DNA of 64,000 bases, from assembly GCA_963070105.1 (NCBI GenBank), contig OY718807.1, positions 6,056,983 to 6,120,982 on the forward strand, read 5' to 3'. The stretch comes from Litomosoides sigmodontis (taxonomy: Eukaryota > Nematoda > Chromadorea > Rhabditida > Onchocercidae). The notes beneath the pieces are model-generated. The model had not been told where the DNA came from, searched no databases, and worked only from the letters and a program-made list of their open reading frames with translations. The stretch's first letter is position 1. Every line of letters begins with the position of its first letter. Below, piece after piece: positions 62,961-64,000 of the stretch. Position numbers and translations under genes: made by a program.

Positions 62961-64000
62961 CCACTCTCACATCTTGTCACATTCAAGTTTTTCCCCTTCT
63001 CAGCAGCGAGTTAGTAAATGGCGTGATTTGAAAACAAAAGCTAGTTCACATGCAGTCAAACGATATACGTTCAGACATCTTTTTATCCTGATAATAATCA
63101 AGTTTAAATTCGTTATCAATCATCTTCACCTGTCATTTTACTATCATCACTGTCCCCTACCCTCTTACCCTTCCTTATCTCTAATCATTCAATTCGTTGG
63201 ATTTCCAAACTTTTCCTACTATTTTTTAAATGTTTTACTTGCCAATCCATCCATTCTATTTCTCGCATCTCGCACCAACTCTCCTGCCTTTTCCATTGTT
63301 TTGAATTTTTCAGCGACGAAAAGGGATTCTTATTTCCATAATGTGCAATAATGAAATTTCAATTTCTCAAAAAAAGGTAAAATGTGCAGATTGCAGACTG
63401 CTTTGATCAATAATTATTTGTTGAGATTTCCATGGCAACAGAATTTTCAAATTTTGAAAGTTAATGTTCCCGAAAATTGAAAAATTTTATTAGTAGAAGC
63501 GAACAAAACACAACTACATAACTGCTTGATTCAAACAATGAGGAAATGAAACAAAAATTATGTGAATTTGCAAAAGGATGATGATACTAATTGAAGTGAA
63601 AAGACGGTGCGTTTTTCATTCAGTTTATTGAATTGAAATAATTTTAATAATTTCAATTATCAACCAAAGGATATTTTCATTTTCATTTAGCATGAAAGTA
63701 TATAATAAATGAAATGTTCCCCATTTTCGACTTTCATCTTTTCGCCTCCATCTGCCTTATTCCCTCATTCTACCAAACAATTTCTCGTCGTAGAATTCAC
63801 TTGGTCATTTTTATCCTCTCCTTGCACTATGTGTCACTATGCATTGGTCAGTTGTTTACGGGTTCCTTCTTCCATCTACCGTCTGTTCTCTTCTGCAATT
63901 CAATTTACCTCTCGCTTTTCATCTGGCACAAATGCCCTTCACAATATCAGTGCCGTCTCTGTTGCACTTCTTTAGCATGCTAATCGTAGGAGAGAATTGG
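62961..64000. other. Right-edge region, no gene supported
   Basis: About 1 kb of AT-rich DNA. Two overlapping + strand frames at 63709-63983 are Phe/Leu/Ser/Cys-rich and resemble translated pyrimidine-rich non-coding DNA. Nothing further identified. Confidence 0.45.

Noticed and set aside
63709..63983. Two overlapping + strand frames at the right edge
   Set aside because: Pyrimidine-rich composition, no family resemblance and no splice context.

Overview
This window looks like AT-rich nuclear DNA from a nematode, most likely a filarial (spirurid) worm. The evidence is many-exon genes with short TTTCAG-type splice acceptors, start codons placed a few bases after such acceptors (as expected for spliced-leader trans-splicing), an innexin gap-junction gene, and nematode-style close gene spacing. 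The species cannot be named from sequence alone. No bacterial genes, CRISPR arrays or rRNA genes were seen, and no convincing tRNA. Exon boundaries were read by eye from frame, GT/AG signals and family conservation, so ends may be off by a few bases.

Layout. 1-129 (+) is probably the 3' end of a gene that starts outside the window. 440-8210 (+) is an SH3-DH-PH Rho-family GEF of the collybistin/ASEF type with a 4 kb first intron. 9686-14311 (-) is an ABCF1 ATPase and 14734-19182 (-) is WDR36/UTP21. These two are head-to-tail, 422 bp apart, and both belong to ribosome production or translation. 19183-22179 is a non-coding interval with a CA repeat and a pyrimidine tract. 22180-25196 (+) is a complete ten-exon innexin. 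27399-32444 (+) is a secreted class 3 lipase. Its fifth coding exon is preceded by an intron holding about 1.6 kb of unbroken AAT repeats, and its last exon adds a Thr-rich mucin-like tail.

34368-48416 (+) is a run of four genes: a Spindly-like dynein/dynactin adaptor, eIF2A, an unrecognised coiled-coil protein and an unrecognised basic protein. The last three are so close that they look like a trans-spliced operon. 50252-54020 and 55322-58825 (both -) are two tandem beta-tubulin genes. 58826-64000 has no gene I can support. It contains a large ATT array with a 15-bp higher-order repeat and, beside it, a 28-bp perfect palindrome.

The genes are ordinary housekeeping or animal-specific genes. 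I found no evidence for a wholly new system. The most unusual things are the giant AAT array inside the lipase gene, the lipase's mucin-like tail, a decayed duplicate exon inside the ABCF1 gene, divergence between the two tubulins, and two unrecognised proteins in the eIF2A cluster.
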